NCBI RefSeq assembly: GCF_015477835.1
Contig: NZ_JADLQN010000005.1
Coordinates: forward strand, 209,829-273,828
Direction: 5' to 3'
DNA length: 64,000 nt
DNA from: Nocardia higoensis
GTDB lineage: Bacteria > Actinomycetota > Actinomycetes > Mycobacteriales > Mycobacteriaceae
Positions within the stretch are counted from its first letter, which is position 1. Each line of letters starts with the position of its first letter. Of the stretch, positions 41,671-51,217 are shown piece after piece. The position numbers were made by a program, and so were the translations under genes. Under the pieces are notes generated by a model, which was given only the letters and a program-made list of their open reading frames with translations, searched no databases and was not told the origin of the DNA.

Positions 41671-42249
41671 ATGCAGACCCGTTTCGATCTCCAGCCCGCC
41701 ACCAGCACCCTGGAGTCCGTGGTGGCCGCGATCCGCGACGACCAGCTCGACGCGCCCACCCCGTGTGCGGAGACGTCGGTGCGCACACTGCTTGTGCACG
41801 TCCTCGGTCTGGCCGAGGCATTCCGGCAGGCAGCCACCAAGGAATCCGTCGGCCGCTCGCAGGCCCCCGACCTCGCGGCACTGCCCGACCTGCCGTCGGA
41901 CTGGCGGGCACGCATCGGCGAGCGGTTGCGGGCGCTGACCGAGGCATGGCAGGCACCGCAGGCGTGGGAGGGCGAGACCGAAGCCGGTGGCGTGCGCGAG
42001 GCAGCCCCCGTCATGGCCGCGATCGCGCTCGACGAACTGGTCGTCCACGGCTGGGATCTCGCTCGGGCGACCGGTCAATCGTTCCACTGTGCCGACGCCC
42101 ACATCGAGGTGCTGCTCGAGATGCTGCGCGGCACTCCGCCCGAGGGCGTGCCCGGGCTGTTCGGCCCCTCTGTCGCGGTGTCGCACGATGCCCCGGCGCT
42201 GCACCGGGTACTCGGCCTCACCGGTCGCGACCCGGAGTGGGCCGGGTGA
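41671..42249 (+). CDS. TIGR03086-type metal-binding protein (mycothiol-dependent/DinB-like family)
   Basis: A 192-residue protein of the mycothiol-dependent maleylpyruvate isomerase N-domain family. The helical bundle shows TPCAETSVRTLLVHVLGLA and IALDELVVHGWDLARATGQ, where the histidines can bind metal. Members may act on mycothiol adducts, but the substrate here is unknown. GGGAGGA precedes the ATG at 41671. An in-frame ATG at 41638 is less well supported. Confidence 0.85.
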   Translation: MQTRFDLQPATSTLESVVAAIRDDQLDAPTPCAETSVRTLLVHVLGLAEAFRQAATKESVGRSQAPDLAALPDLPSDWRARIGERLRALTEAWQAPQAWEGETEAGGVREAAPVMAAIALDELVVHGWDLARATGQSFHCADAHIEVLLEMLRGTPPEGVPGLFGPSVAVSHDAPALHRVLGLTGRDPEWAG

Positions 42250-42319
42250 GGGTCCATCCCGGATGCCTCCGGGCTGCCGATGCCGCGCGCGAGTGGCCGA
42301 CCGTTCCCGCGAGGGGCCA

Positions 42320-42949
42320 TCACGAGCCGGTGAACACCCCTGCGCCGACCGCGGCGAGCGTCGCCTCGGCGGCCGCCAGCGCCGTCGCGTCGTCGATGGG
42401 ATCTCCGCTGGCCAGCAGCCGGTAGTACAGCGGCGCGGCGACCGCGGAGAACACCGCACGCGGGTCGGTGCCGGCCGGTGCCTCCCCGCGCTCGACGGCA
42501 TCGCTCACGCACGCTCCCCATTCCCGGAGGCGGACGTCGTAGAAGCGGTGCAGGGCGGTCTCGGCCTCGGGGTCGCAGGTGGCGGCGGCGATGACGGCGC
42601 GAAACAGCCTGCCCTGCCGCGGATCGGTGAGGGTGCGCGCGATCAGGCGCGCGTTCTCGGTGAGATCGCCGCGTAGCGAGCCGGTGTCCGCACGCGGCAC
42701 CGACTGCTCGGCCATGTCCTCGAGCAGGTCGGCGACCACCGCGGTCGGGGTGCCCCAGCGGCGGTAGACGGTCGTCTTGCCAACCCCCGCTCGTGCGGCG
42801 ACCTCGGTCAGATCCAGGCCGGAGAAGCCGCGTTCGGCCAGCAGATCCCCGGCCGCCCGCAGTACTTCGGCCCGCACCCGGGCGGTGCGGCCCCCTGGCC
42901 GCACCGAACCGGGGGAGCGTTCGTCCTCGGCCATAGCTCGTTCGGTCAT
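42320..42949 (-). CDS. TetR-family transcriptional regulator
   Basis: A 209-residue regulator. The HTH is at about 18-65 (RVRAEVLRAAGDLLAERGFSG and VAARAGVGKTTVYRRWG), followed by a ligand-binding helical domain. GGAG lies 7 bases before the ATG at 42949; the ATG at 42934 is an alternative. It is divergent from an aldo-keto reductase with a short shared region that holds an AGGGCG-N6-CGCCCT palindrome, so it probably represses that gene and senses its substrate. Confidence 0.9.
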   Translation of the reverse strand: MTERAMAEDERSPGSVRPGGRTARVRAEVLRAAGDLLAERGFSGLDLTEVAARAGVGKTTVYRRWGTPTAVVADLLEDMAEQSVPRADTGSLRGDLTENARLIARTLTDPRQGRLFRAVIAAATCDPEAETALHRFYDVRLREWGACVSDAVERGEAPAGTDPRAVFSAVAAPLYYRLLASGDPIDDATALAAAEATLAAVGAGVFTGS

Positions 42950-42979
42950 AACGGGACTCCAGTTCCATTTATCGCCGCG

Positions 42980-43015
42980 AGGGCGTACAGTCGCCCTTGT
43001 TAACGGAACTATAAT
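42980..43015 (+). promoter_or_regulatory. Palindromic operator and -10 of the aldo-keto reductase promoter
   Basis: AGGGCG-TACAGT-CGCCCT at 42980-42997 is an 18-bp inverted repeat. TATAAT at 43010-43015 is a consensus -10, and the position for its -35 falls inside the palindrome. A TetR dimer here would block the promoter and lies about 30 bases from its own start. Confidence 0.65.
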
Positions 43016-43031
43016 CCCTTTAGGAGGGATC

Positions 43032-44066
43032 ATGGAGTATCGGCGACTGGGCGCCTCCGGACTCGAGGTGCCCGCTCTGAGCTTCGGCGCGGGTACCTTC
43101 GGCGGCCGCGGCGAGCTGTTCGGCGCGTGGGGCGATGTCGACGTGAAACAGGCCAAGCGCATGGTCGACATCTGCCTGGAGGCCGGGCTGACCATGTTCG
43201 ACACCGCCGACGTCTACTCCGACGGCGCGTCCGAGGAGGTGCTGGGCGCGGCCGTCGCGGGCCGCAGGGACCGGCTGCTCATCTCAACCAAGGCGAGCTT
43301 GCCCACCGGCCCCGGCCCCAACGAGTCAGGTTCGGGCCGGGCCCGTCTGATCGCCGCCGTCGAGGGCTCGCTGCGCAGGCTCGGCGTCGACCACATCGAC
43401 CTGTTCCAGCTGCACGCCTTCGACGCGCGCACCCCCGTCCCCGAAGTGCTGGCCACCCTCGGGGATCTGGTGCGCGCGGGCAAGATCCGTTATGTCGGCG
43501 CCTCCAACTTCGCCGGCTGGCAGCTCATGAAATCCCTTGCCGCCGCCGAGGAGTACGGGCTGCCGCGCTACGTGGCGCATCAGGTGTACTACTCGCTGGT
43601 CGGCCGGGACTACGAATGGGAACTCATGCCGCTCGGGCGCGATCAGGGCGTCGGCGCGGTGGTGTGGAGCCCGCTGGGCTGGGGGCGGCTCACCGGCAGG
43701 ATCCGCCGGGGCACACCACTGCCCGCGGGCAGCAGGCTGCACAGCACCGCCGAGGCCGGGCCGCCCGTCGAGGACGACCTGCTCTACCGGGTGGTCGATG
43801 TCCTCGACGAGATCGCCGCCGAGACCGGCCGCACCGTCGCGCAGATCGCGCTCAACTGGCTGCTGACCCGCCCCACGGTCTCCTCCGTCCTCGTCGGCGC
43901 GCGCAACGAGGAGCAGTTGCGCCAGAATCTGGGTGCGGTCGGCTGGCGTCTGGACGACGAGCAGATCACCCGCCTGGACAAGGCGAGCGCCACCACACCG
44001 CCGTACCCCTACTACCCGTACTATCGGCTCCCGGATTTCACCCGGCTCAACCCGCCCGCGGCATGA
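43032..44066 (+). CDS. Aldo-keto reductase
   Basis: A 344-residue NADPH-dependent (beta/alpha)8 oxidoreductase. The catalytic tetrad is visible as Asp and Tyr in MFDTADVYSDG, Lys in LISTKAS and His in LFQLHAFD. The NADPH loop includes VLVGARNEEQLRQNL. The shape is that of the AKR11/voltage-gated-channel-beta-like group. AGGAGG lies directly upstream of the ATG. It is divergent from and probably controlled by the TetR gene. Substrate unknown. Confidence 0.92.
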   Translation: MEYRRLGASGLEVPALSFGAGTFGGRGELFGAWGDVDVKQAKRMVDICLEAGLTMFDTADVYSDGASEEVLGAAVAGRRDRLLISTKASLPTGPGPNESGSGRARLIAAVEGSLRRLGVDHIDLFQLHAFDARTPVPEVLATLGDLVRAGKIRYVGASNFAGWQLMKSLAAAEEYGLPRYVAHQVYYSLVGRDYEWELMPLGRDQGVGAVVWSPLGWGRLTGRIRRGTPLPAGSRLHSTAEAGPPVEDDLLYRVVDVLDEIAAETGRTVAQIALNWLLTRPTVSSVLVGARNEEQLRQNLGAVGWRLDDEQITRLDKASATTPPYPYYPYYRLPDFTRLNPPAA

Positions 44067-44072
44067 CGCCAC

Positions 44073-47000
44073 TCAATACACGTCGCGGAGGTAGCGCTTG
44101 TCGGCGATGAGCTGTTTGCGAAAGGCGATCGCGCCCTGCTCGTCGAGCTTGCCGTGGATCCTGGCCAGCGCGAGCAGGGTGTCGTCCACATCCTTGGCCA
44201 TCCGCGCGGCGTCACCGCAGACATAGAAGTACGCGCCGTCGCGCAGCCAGGACCACAGTTCCGCGCCGTGCTCGATCATCCGGTGCTGCACATAGACCCG
44301 CTCCCGCTGATCCCGGGAGAAGGCGAGGTCGAGACGGGTGAGGAAGCCGGTGCGGAACATGTCCTCGAGTTCGCCGCGGTAGTAGAAGTTCTGGGCGGCG
44401 TGCTGGTCACCGAAGAACAGCCAGTTGCGGCCGGTCGCGCCGAGTGCGCGGCGTTCGTGCAGGAACCCGCGGAACGGGGCGATGCCGGTGCCCGGCCCGA
44501 CCATGATCATGGGCGCGGCGGGGTCCTGCGGCGGGCGGAAGTGCGGGGCGCGTTGCAGGAAGATCGGCACCTCGGTGCCCGCGCGGTCGGCCAGGAAGGT
44601 CGAGGACACCCCGCCGCGGCGATGATTCTCCCCGTAGCGCACCACACCGACGGTCAGCTGGACCTCGTGCGGATCGACCAGCGGGCTCGACGAGATCGAA
44701 TACTGACGTGGCTGCAGCTTTTTCAGCGCGCCCAGCCATTCGATCAGATCCGCGTGCACCGGGAACTCGCGCAGCACATCCACCGCCTGCCGGTCCCACA
44801 GGAAACTCTCCAGCTCGTTGCGGTTGTCCCGGCGCAGCAGCTTGGCCAGCCGCTGACTCGGATTGTGCCCGGCCACGAAATCCAGCAGGCCGGGACTCAC
44901 CCCGGTGATGTCGTAGTGGGTGCGCAATGCCTCGGCCAGCGGCATCTCGCGCTCGTCGATCGCCACGGCGCGCCGCCCGTCCAACCCGGTCACCGACAGC
45001 CACTCCCGGACCAGATCGGGACAGTTCGACGGCCGGACGCCCAGCGAATCGCCCGCCTCGTACGTCACGCCGAGCCCGCCCAGATCGAAGCCGAACCGCC
45101 TGACCTCCTTAGCCGAATCCGGATGCGTCAGCATCTCGTTGCGCACCAGCGGCGCGAGGACCGGCGCGTTCCGGGTGAACGGCGCGGCCTGCGGACCGGG
45201 CTCGGTGAGCAGCATGGTCGAGCCGCTGCCGCCATGAGCCGAGGCCGATACTCCGGCTGCCCCGGCGTTGCGCCCGGCCTGGAATGCGGTACCGCCGAGA
45301 GCAGTTCCGGCGGCCCCCCTGCCCCCGGAAGCGGGGACGTGCGTGGCACCGTTGAGGGGCGTGCCGCCGGGAGCGTCATCTCCCGGAGTCGTGCCGCGCG
45401 GATCGGCTCCGGTGGGAGTCGCCGCGCCGGTGGAACTTCCGGGGTCGCCCGGCGATCCGCGCAGTACGAGGACGATCTCGTCGAGCCAGGTCTCGGCACG
45501 TTCGTGGTGCTCGGGTTCGGAGTCGACCCGCTCCAGCAGTCGTTGTGCGCCGCGTCCGGCGAGCAGGGTGTCGATCTTGCGCCCATGCCCGCAGAAGTCG
45601 TCGTAGGACGAGTCGCCGAGAGCGAAGACCGCGTAGCGCAGGCCGGGAAAGCGGACGGCGGAGCCGGACAGGCGTTCCCAGAAGTCCGCGCCGTTGTCCG
45701 GCGGGCCGCCGTCGCCGAAGGTGCTGCTGATGATCAGCACATTCCCGGTGAGCGCGTCGAGCGCGCAGGAGTCCATATCCCACAGCCGGGGCGCGAACCC
45801 CTCGGCGGTCAGCCGCTCGGCGGTCTCGGCGGCGATCTCCTCGGCCGTGCCGGTCTGCGAGGCCCACAGCACGGTGACCGGCGTGGGCGGCGCGGCGGCG
45901 GGTTCGGCCCCCGACGCGGCCACGGTTTCCCCGCCGGCCATGGGCTCGGCTACGGCGAGGCCGCGCGAGTACATGCCGGCCAGCAGCCCGTCGACCCACA
46001 CCCGCCGCGATCCGGAGATCGGCGCGGATTCCGGCAGCACAGGCTGTCCGGTGACCGGGATCGTCTGCAACGCGGCCAGAAACCCGCCCAGATACACGCG
46101 CTCGAGTTCGGACAGCGTCGGCGCGGCCGCGGTGTCCACACCCAGCACGGCTGCCAACGGGTGCGGTCCGGCCGCGCCGGAGCCACCGTCGTGATCCGCG
46201 ATACCTCGCTGTGCCGGTGCCCACTGCCCCGCTCCCGCCGGAACCGACTCCGTTCGGGCGCCCACATCGGCCCGCGCCCCACCCGGCGCGCTCGGCACTG
46301 TGCCGGACAGCGTCGCGCCCGTCTGCCCACTCAGCCCGTCACCGGCACGCGGCATCGGCGCGACCCGGCGCAGCGAGACCGCGCACTGCTTGAACTCCGG
46401 CTGCAGCGACTGCGGGTCGACCGCGTCGTTGGTCACCGCGTTGATGGTCAGGTACTCGCCCTGCTCGTCGTTCCAGTGGAAGGGCGCGAAACAGTCCCCC
46501 GGCCGTACCCGGTCGCTGATCCGCATCGGAAGCACCGCCCGGCCGCGGCGGGAGGCGATCTCGAGGTGGTCCCCGGCGCGCACCTCGAGCCGTTCGGCGT
46601 CCTCGGGATGCACCTCCACGAACGGCCCCGCGTCGAGCCGGGTGAGTTTCGCGACACGGCCGGTCTTGGTCATGGTGTGCCACTGGTGTTGGAGGCGGCC
46701 GGTGTTGAGCACGAAGGGGTAGTCGTCGTCGGGCAGTTCGGCCGGTTCCATGTGCGGTCGGGCGAAGAACTGGGCGCGCCTGCTCGGGGTGGCGAAAGCC
46801 AGCGCGGGGCGGTGCCCGTCGGCGTCGGTGAACAGTTCCTGGCTGACGCCGTCGTTGCGATAGCGCAGCGGGTTGCGCCGCTGCGCCGGGTCGGGGCACG
46901 GCCACTGCATCGGGCCGTCGGCCAGCGCGTCGTAGCTCATGCCGCGCAGGTCGTAGCCGGTGGCCGGATTGGCGAAGGAGACGATCTCGTCGAAGATCTC

Positions 47001-48551
47001 GGCACCGGAGGCGTAGTCGAAGCCGGGGAAACCCATCGCGGTGGCGATCTGGGCGATCAGCTGCCAGTCCGGACGAGCCTCGCCCACCGGGTCCACGCAG
47101 CGCCGCATCAAGGTGACATTGCGCTCGGAGTTGACCATCACCGCGTCGGATTCGGCCCACAGTGTGGCGGGCAGCAGCAGGTCGGCGTAGGAGTTGGTGG
47201 CGGTGTCGGTGTAGACATCCTGGACGATCACCAGTTCGGCGGCTTCCAGACCGGCGATCACCGTCTTGCGGTTGGCCACCGAGGCCACCGGATTGGTGCA
47301 GATGATCCAGGCCGCCTTGATCTCGCCCTCGGCCATGCCCCGGAACATCTCGATGGTGCCCGGTCCGGCCTCGGTGCGCAGCGCGCCCGGCTCGAGCCCC
47401 CACGCGGTCTCCACGAAGGTCCGATCCGTCGCCGAGAGCACCGAGCGCTGGCCGGGCAGCCCCGGCCCCATGTAACCCATCTCCCGCCCGCCCATCGCAT
47501 TGGGCTGGCCGGTCAGCGAGAACGGCCCCGACCCGGTCCGGCAGATCGCCCCGGTCGCCAGATGCAGGTTGCAGATCGCGTTGGTGCTCCAGGTGCCATG
47601 GGTGGACTGGTTGAGCCCCATCGTCCACAGCGTCATCCATTCGCCCGCTTCGCCGATCCAACGTGCCGCGGTGCGGATGTCGTCCTCGGCCAGCCCGGTG
47701 ATCCCGGCGACCACCTCGGGCGGGTAATCGGCCAGGAACTCCGGCATCGGCTCCCAGCCCTCGGTGTGCTCGGCGATGAACCGCTCGTCGATCGCGCCCT
47801 CGGCGACCAGCAGATGCAGCAGACCGTTCAGCAGGGCGAGGTCGGTGCCAGGACGCAGTTGCAGGAACAGGTCGGCCCTGGCGGCGGTATCGGTGCGGCG
47901 CGGGTCGGCCACGATCAGCTTCGCACCCGCCTTCAACCGATCGGCCATGCGCAGGAACAGGATCGGATGGCAGTCGGCCATGTTCGCGCCGATGACGAAG
48001 AACACATCGGCGTGATCGAGATCGTCGTAGGAGCCGGGCGGGCCGTCCGCGCCGAGGGACTGCTTGTAGCCGGTTCCGGCGCTCGCCATGCACAGCCGCG
48101 AATTGGCCTCGATGTGCTTGGTACGCACGAATCCCTTGGCCAGTTTGGTCGCCAGGTACTGCGCCTCCAGCGACATCTGCCCCGAGACGTAGAGCGCGAT
48201 CGCGTCCGGCCCGTGCTCGTCCAGGACCGCCCGCAACCGATCGGCGGCCTCGCGCACCGCCTCGTCGACCGGGATCGGAACCGGCATCTGGTCGCGTTGC
48301 GGGCGGCGGTAGGCCGATTCCATCCGACCCGGCGCCCGGGTGAGCTCGAGGTGGGTGGCGCCCTTGGTGCACAGCCGGCCCGCGTTGGCGGGATGCAGCT
48401 TGTCCCCGGCGACCTTGGCGATCACCGGGGCGCCGGTGGCACCGGGTGCGGTCTGCACAGTGATTCCGCACCCCACGCCACAGTACGAGCACGCCGTGCG
48501 GGCGGTACCCGGTGTGGGGTCGATGGATGCGTCCGACATGCCCTCGATCAT
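44073..48551 (-). CDS. Fused assimilatory nitrate reductase / diflavin reductase (bifunctional nitrate reductase-sulfite reductase flavoprotein)
   Basis: A 1492-residue fusion. Residues ~16-740 are a NasA/NarB-type molybdopterin nitrate reductase: 4Fe-4S motif at C21, C24, C28 and C61; likely molybdenum ligand C154 in RLCMASAGTG; and a C-terminal Mo-cofactor domain near GRLQHQWHTMTKTGR. A flavodoxin domain begins at about 891 (LWASQTGTAEEIAAE). After a Gly/Thr/Pro-rich linker (about 1030-1115), an FAD/NADPH reductase follows from ~1140 with MIMVGPGTGIAPFRGF. NADPH electrons would pass through FAD and FMN to molybdenum in one chain. GAGGG precedes the ATG at 48551. Confidence 0.93.
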   Translation of the reverse strand: MIEGMSDASIDPTPGTARTACSYCGVGCGITVQTAPGATGAPVIAKVAGDKLHPANAGRLCTKGATHLELTRAPGRMESAYRRPQRDQMPVPIPVDEAVREAADRLRAVLDEHGPDAIALYVSGQMSLEAQYLATKLAKGFVRTKHIEANSRLCMASAGTGYKQSLGADGPPGSYDDLDHADVFFVIGANMADCHPILFLRMADRLKAGAKLIVADPRRTDTAARADLFLQLRPGTDLALLNGLLHLLVAEGAIDERFIAEHTEGWEPMPEFLADYPPEVVAGITGLAEDDIRTAARWIGEAGEWMTLWTMGLNQSTHGTWSTNAICNLHLATGAICRTGSGPFSLTGQPNAMGGREMGYMGPGLPGQRSVLSATDRTFVETAWGLEPGALRTEAGPGTIEMFRGMAEGEIKAAWIICTNPVASVANRKTVIAGLEAAELVIVQDVYTDTATNSYADLLLPATLWAESDAVMVNSERNVTLMRRCVDPVGEARPDWQLIAQIATAMGFPGFDYASGAEIFDEIVSFANPATGYDLRGMSYDALADGPMQWPCPDPAQRRNPLRYRNDGVSQELFTDADGHRPALAFATPSRRAQFFARPHMEPAELPDDDYPFVLNTGRLQHQWHTMTKTGRVAKLTRLDAGPFVEVHPEDAERLEVRAGDHLEIASRRGRAVLPMRISDRVRPGDCFAPFHWNDEQGEYLTINAVTNDAVDPQSLQPEFKQCAVSLRRVAPMPRAGDGLSGQTGATLSGTVPSAPGGARADVGARTESVPAGAGQWAPAQRGIADHDGGSGAAGPHPLAAVLGVDTAAAPTLSELERVYLGGFLAALQTIPVTGQPVLPESAPISGSRRVWVDGLLAGMYSRGLAVAEPMAGGETVAASGAEPAAAPPTPVTVLWASQTGTAEEIAAETAERLTAEGFAPRLWDMDSCALDALTGNVLIISSTFGDGGPPDNGADFWERLSGSAVRFPGLRYAVFALGDSSYDDFCGHGRKIDTLLAGRGAQRLLERVDSEPEHHERAETWLDEIVLVLRGSPGDPGSSTGAATPTGADPRGTTPGDDAPGGTPLNGATHVPASGGRGAAGTALGGTAFQAGRNAGAAGVSASAHGGSGSTMLLTEPGPQAAPFTRNAPVLAPLVRNEMLTHPDSAKEVRRFGFDLGGLGVTYEAGDSLGVRPSNCPDLVREWLSVTGLDGRRAVAIDEREMPLAEALRTHYDITGVSPGLLDFVAGHNPSQRLAKLLRRDNRNELESFLWDRQAVDVLREFPVHADLIEWLGALKKLQPRQYSISSSPLVDPHEVQLTVGVVRYGENHRRGGVSSTFLADRAGTEVPIFLQRAPHFRPPQDPAAPMIMVGPGTGIAPFRGFLHERRALGATGRNWLFFGDQHAAQNFYYRGELEDMFRTGFLTRLDLAFSRDQRERVYVQHRMIEHGAELWSWLRDGAYFYVCGDAARMAKDVDDTLLALARIHGKLDEQGAIAFRKQLIADKRYLRDVY

Positions 48552-48711
48552 GCGGACCCTCGATTGCGCCGGATTTACCCCGCGTTAGCGACAGATGACA
48601 ATCCACCTCACCGCCCCGGATCGCGGCTGTGAGGTGTGTCCGGAATCACGCGCCCGGCCGGACATCGGAGCCGGAGCCGGGGTGCGGAACGGCGCGGGGA
48701 GCGCGGGCAGG

Positions 48712-49428
48712 TCAGCCGAGCTTGTAACCCCGGTGCAGAGCGACGACACCGCCGCTGAGATTGCGCCACTTGACCTGCGACCAGCCCGCTTCGGCCATCC
48801 GCATGGCGAACTGACGCTGATTCGGCCAAGCCCGGATGGACTCGGCCAGATAGACGTAGGCGTCCGGATTGCTGCTGACCGCACGCGCCACCCGGGGCAG
48901 CGCCTTCATCAGGTACTCCATGTAGAGAGTGCGGAACACCGGAACGACCGGCGTGGAGAACTCGGCGATCACCAGCCGCCCGCCGGGCTTGGTCACCCGC
49001 AGCATCTCCCGCATCGCCAGATCCGGGTCCGAGACATTGCGCAGGCCGTAGGAGATGGCGACCGCGTCGAAGGATCCGTCGGCGAACGGCAGCGCCATCG
49101 CGTCACCCGCCACCATCGGCACCGGACGGAAGCTGCCCGCCGCGAGCATGCCCTTGGAGAAGTCCGTCGCCACGCACCACGCGCCCGACTTGGCGAATTC
49201 GACGGTCGAGACCCCGGTGCCCGCCGCGAGATCCAGCACCCGCTCGCCGGGCCGCAGGTCGAGCGCCTTGCGGGTCGCCCACCGCCAGTAACGATCCTGG
49301 CCCACCGAGATCACCGTGTTGGTGAGGTCGTAGCGCTTGGCGACACCGTCGAACATCGTCGCGACTTCGTGCGGTTGCTTGTCCAGCGAGGCCCGGAACG
49401 ACTCGCGCTGCTGCTCTGTCTTCGCCAC
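48712..49428 (-). CDS. menG: Demethylmenaquinone methyltransferase (UbiE/MenG)
   Basis: Final methylation of demethylmenaquinone with S-adenosylmethionine. The 238-residue class-I methyltransferase has motif I VLDLAAGTGVSTVEF, the DGSFDAVAISYGLRNV post-motif and VTKPGGRLVIAEFS. TAGGGT lies 6 bases upstream of the GTG, so the transcript is probably leaderless. It lies next to the glycosyltransferase, as in Rv0557-Rv0558. Confidence 0.95.
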   Translation of the reverse strand: MAKTEQQRESFRASLDKQPHEVATMFDGVAKRYDLTNTVISVGQDRYWRWATRKALDLRPGERVLDLAAGTGVSTVEFAKSGAWCVATDFSKGMLAAGSFRPVPMVAGDAMALPFADGSFDAVAISYGLRNVSDPDLAMREMLRVTKPGGRLVIAEFSTPVVPVFRTLYMEYLMKALPRVARAVSSNPDAYVYLAESIRAWPNQRQFAMRMAEAGWSQVKWRNLSGGVVALHRGYKLG

Positions 49429-49434
49429 GCCTCG

Positions 49435-49440
49435 ACCCTA
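49435..49440 (-). promoter_or_regulatory. Putative -10 box (leaderless) for menG
   Basis: TAGGGT on the minus strand ends 6 bases before the GTG at 49428. Confidence 0.45.
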
Positions 49441-49503
49441 GTTCGGTACAGCGGGATTCGTCTCGCCGGGTGCGGCTTCGCCCCGGACGAGCCGGCGGCC
49501 GGG

Positions 49504-50646
49504 TCAGGCGGTGTGCCAACGGCGGCTGTCGACGCCGGTGACCTCCGCGTAGTGGCCCATCAGTTCGGCGCAGACCGCGGGCCAGGTGCGCCGCAGCACC
49601 GATGTGCGGGCTGCCGCGCCGAAGCGCCTGCGCAGAGACCGATCGTGCAGGGCCGAGACCGCGCTCGGCAGCAGCTCTTCGAACCTGTCCACGGGCAGCA
49701 GATAGCCGTTGCGGCAGTGCGAGATCAGGTCGCGCGGGCCGCCCGCGTCCGGTCCGATCACCGGGATGCCCGCCGCCAGCGCTTCCTGGACGCCCTGGCA
49801 GAAGGTCTCGTGCTCGCCCGGATGCACCATCACGTCCAGGCTCGCGTACGCCTCGGCGAGGTCGTGACCGCCCAGTTCACCGGTGAACACCGCGCCGGGC
49901 AGCACCCGGCCCAGCCGGTCGCGCTCGGGACCGCCACCGACCACGACCAGGCGGATCCGCGGATCTCCGGCCAGCACCGCCAGTCGTTCCACGTGCTTCT
50001 CCGGCGCCAGCCGCCCGACGAACCCGACCACCAGCCGGTCCTGTCCCCGCAGCCACCGCTCCCGCAGCGCGGCACTGCGCGCCGACGGCGTGAAACGGCC
50101 GATGTCCACGCCTCGGCCCCAGCGATGCACCCGGGGGATGCCATGCGCGGCCAGATCGGCCGCCGCCGCGCTGGACGGGGCGAGCGTGCGGGTCGCGCGC
50201 AGGTGGATGCGGCGGGTCCACGCCCACGCGGCCCTGCTCGCCGGTGCGAGACCGTAGCTGCGCGCGAACCCGGCGACATCGGTCTGATACACCGCCACCG
50301 TAGGTAGATCCAGCCGCAGCGCCGCGGACAGCCCGCCCGCGCCGAGCAGGAACGGTGAGGCCAGATGCACCACATCGGCGTCGAAATCGGCCAGCAGGTG
50401 AGTGATCCTCGGCTGCGGCAGCCCCACGGGCAGCGAGCTGATCTTCGGCGCCATCACCGCGGGCACCCGGTACACCGGCACTCGCCCGTGTTCCCGCGGC
50501 GCCGCGGGCTGCCCACCGGGAGTGTCGGGCGCGATCACCAGCGCCTCGTGGCCGTGCCTGCCCAGATGATCGAGCACCTGGAGCACCGAATTCACGACGC
50601 CGTTCATGTTCGGCAGGAACGACTCCGAAACAATGGCTACGCGCAC
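49504..50646 (-). CDS. mgtA: GT4-family glycosyltransferase (MgtA/PimB-like, Rv0557 family)
   Basis: A 380-residue GT-B transferase. The start VRVAIVSESFLPNMNGVVN is typical of the N-terminal Rossmann half. The C-terminal donor half has VVGFVGRLAPEKHVERL and HPGEHETFCQGVQEALA with the E-x7-E motif. The mycobacterial relative mannosylates a glycolipid acceptor with GDP-mannose; the acceptor here is inferred. GTG at 50646 is preferred since it opens into the fold. It is transcribed in the same direction as menG. Confidence 0.9.
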   Translation of the reverse strand: MRVAIVSESFLPNMNGVVNSVLQVLDHLGRHGHEALVIAPDTPGGQPAAPREHGRVPVYRVPAVMAPKISSLPVGLPQPRITHLLADFDADVVHLASPFLLGAGGLSAALRLDLPTVAVYQTDVAGFARSYGLAPASRAAWAWTRRIHLRATRTLAPSSAAAADLAAHGIPRVHRWGRGVDIGRFTPSARSAALRERWLRGQDRLVVGFVGRLAPEKHVERLAVLAGDPRIRLVVVGGGPERDRLGRVLPGAVFTGELGGHDLAEAYASLDVMVHPGEHETFCQGVQEALAAGIPVIGPDAGGPRDLISHCRNGYLLPVDRFEELLPSAVSALHDRSLRRRFGAAARTSVLRRTWPAVCAELMGHYAEVTGVDSRRWHTA

Positions 50647-50729
50647 CCTGCCAGGCTGCCGGATCCGCGCCGCCTGCGCCTCACAGCGACATGACCGGCG
50701 CGCGAAGTTCCGGCGAACTCCTGTTCTCC

Positions 50730-51191
50730 TCACCCGCCTCCGGGAGCTCCGGGTTCGCGCCGGCCCGCACGCACCAGCAGCCACCACACCGGCAGCGCCA
50801 GCAACCAGGTGACCACGATGACCGACAGCGCGGGAACGACGGCGACCCGAGCATCGCGGCCGGCGACCCGGACCAGATCGGGATCGCTGCGACTGTATTC
50901 GACCTTGATGCGCTCGCCCGCGGTGAGATTGGTCGGATAGAGGATGCCGACCTTCGGATTGTGGGTCACGCCGTCCGGGGTGACGTAGACGACCGCCGAA
51001 CGCAACCGGCCCGCCGAGAGCACTTCGCCGGTCGCCACGACCTTGTCCGACGAGATCAGGTGATCATTGCGCCACGCCGCGAACACCAGCAACACCATGA
51101 GCACACTGACCGCCGTCGCCGCGACGAGCACCCCGGTGCGCCATCGCCGCAGCCGGGTCGTCCGCCTTTCGGACTGGCTGGTTTCCGACAC
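50730..51191 (-). CDS. DUF3592-like membrane protein (Rv0556-like)
   Basis: A 153-residue protein with N- and C-terminal hydrophobic helices (VLVAATAVSVLMVLLVFA and ALSVIVVTWLLALPVWWLL) that flank an extracytoplasmic beta-rich domain (about 45-115) with GEVLSAGRLRSAVVYVT and KVEYSRSDPDLVRV, characteristic of DUF3592. The GTG at 51191 has TAGCCT 6 bases upstream; the GTG at 51197 has no space for a promoter or ribosome site. Function unknown. Confidence 0.8.
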   Translation of the reverse strand: MSETSQSERRTTRLRRWRTGVLVAATAVSVLMVLLVFAAWRNDHLISSDKVVATGEVLSAGRLRSAVVYVTPDGVTHNPKVGILYPTNLTAGERIKVEYSRSDPDLVRVAGRDARVAVVPALSVIVVTWLLALPVWWLLVRAGRREPGAPGGG

Positions 51192-51217
51192 GGCCACAGG
51201 CTACCGAGGAACTCCGC

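Noticed and set aside
44154..48632. A very long open frame on the plus strand opposite the nitrate reductase
   Set aside because: It is antisense to a protein with intact catalytic motifs over its whole length. It arises from the high GC content and shows no domain, repeated Arg/Gly/Gln bias only.
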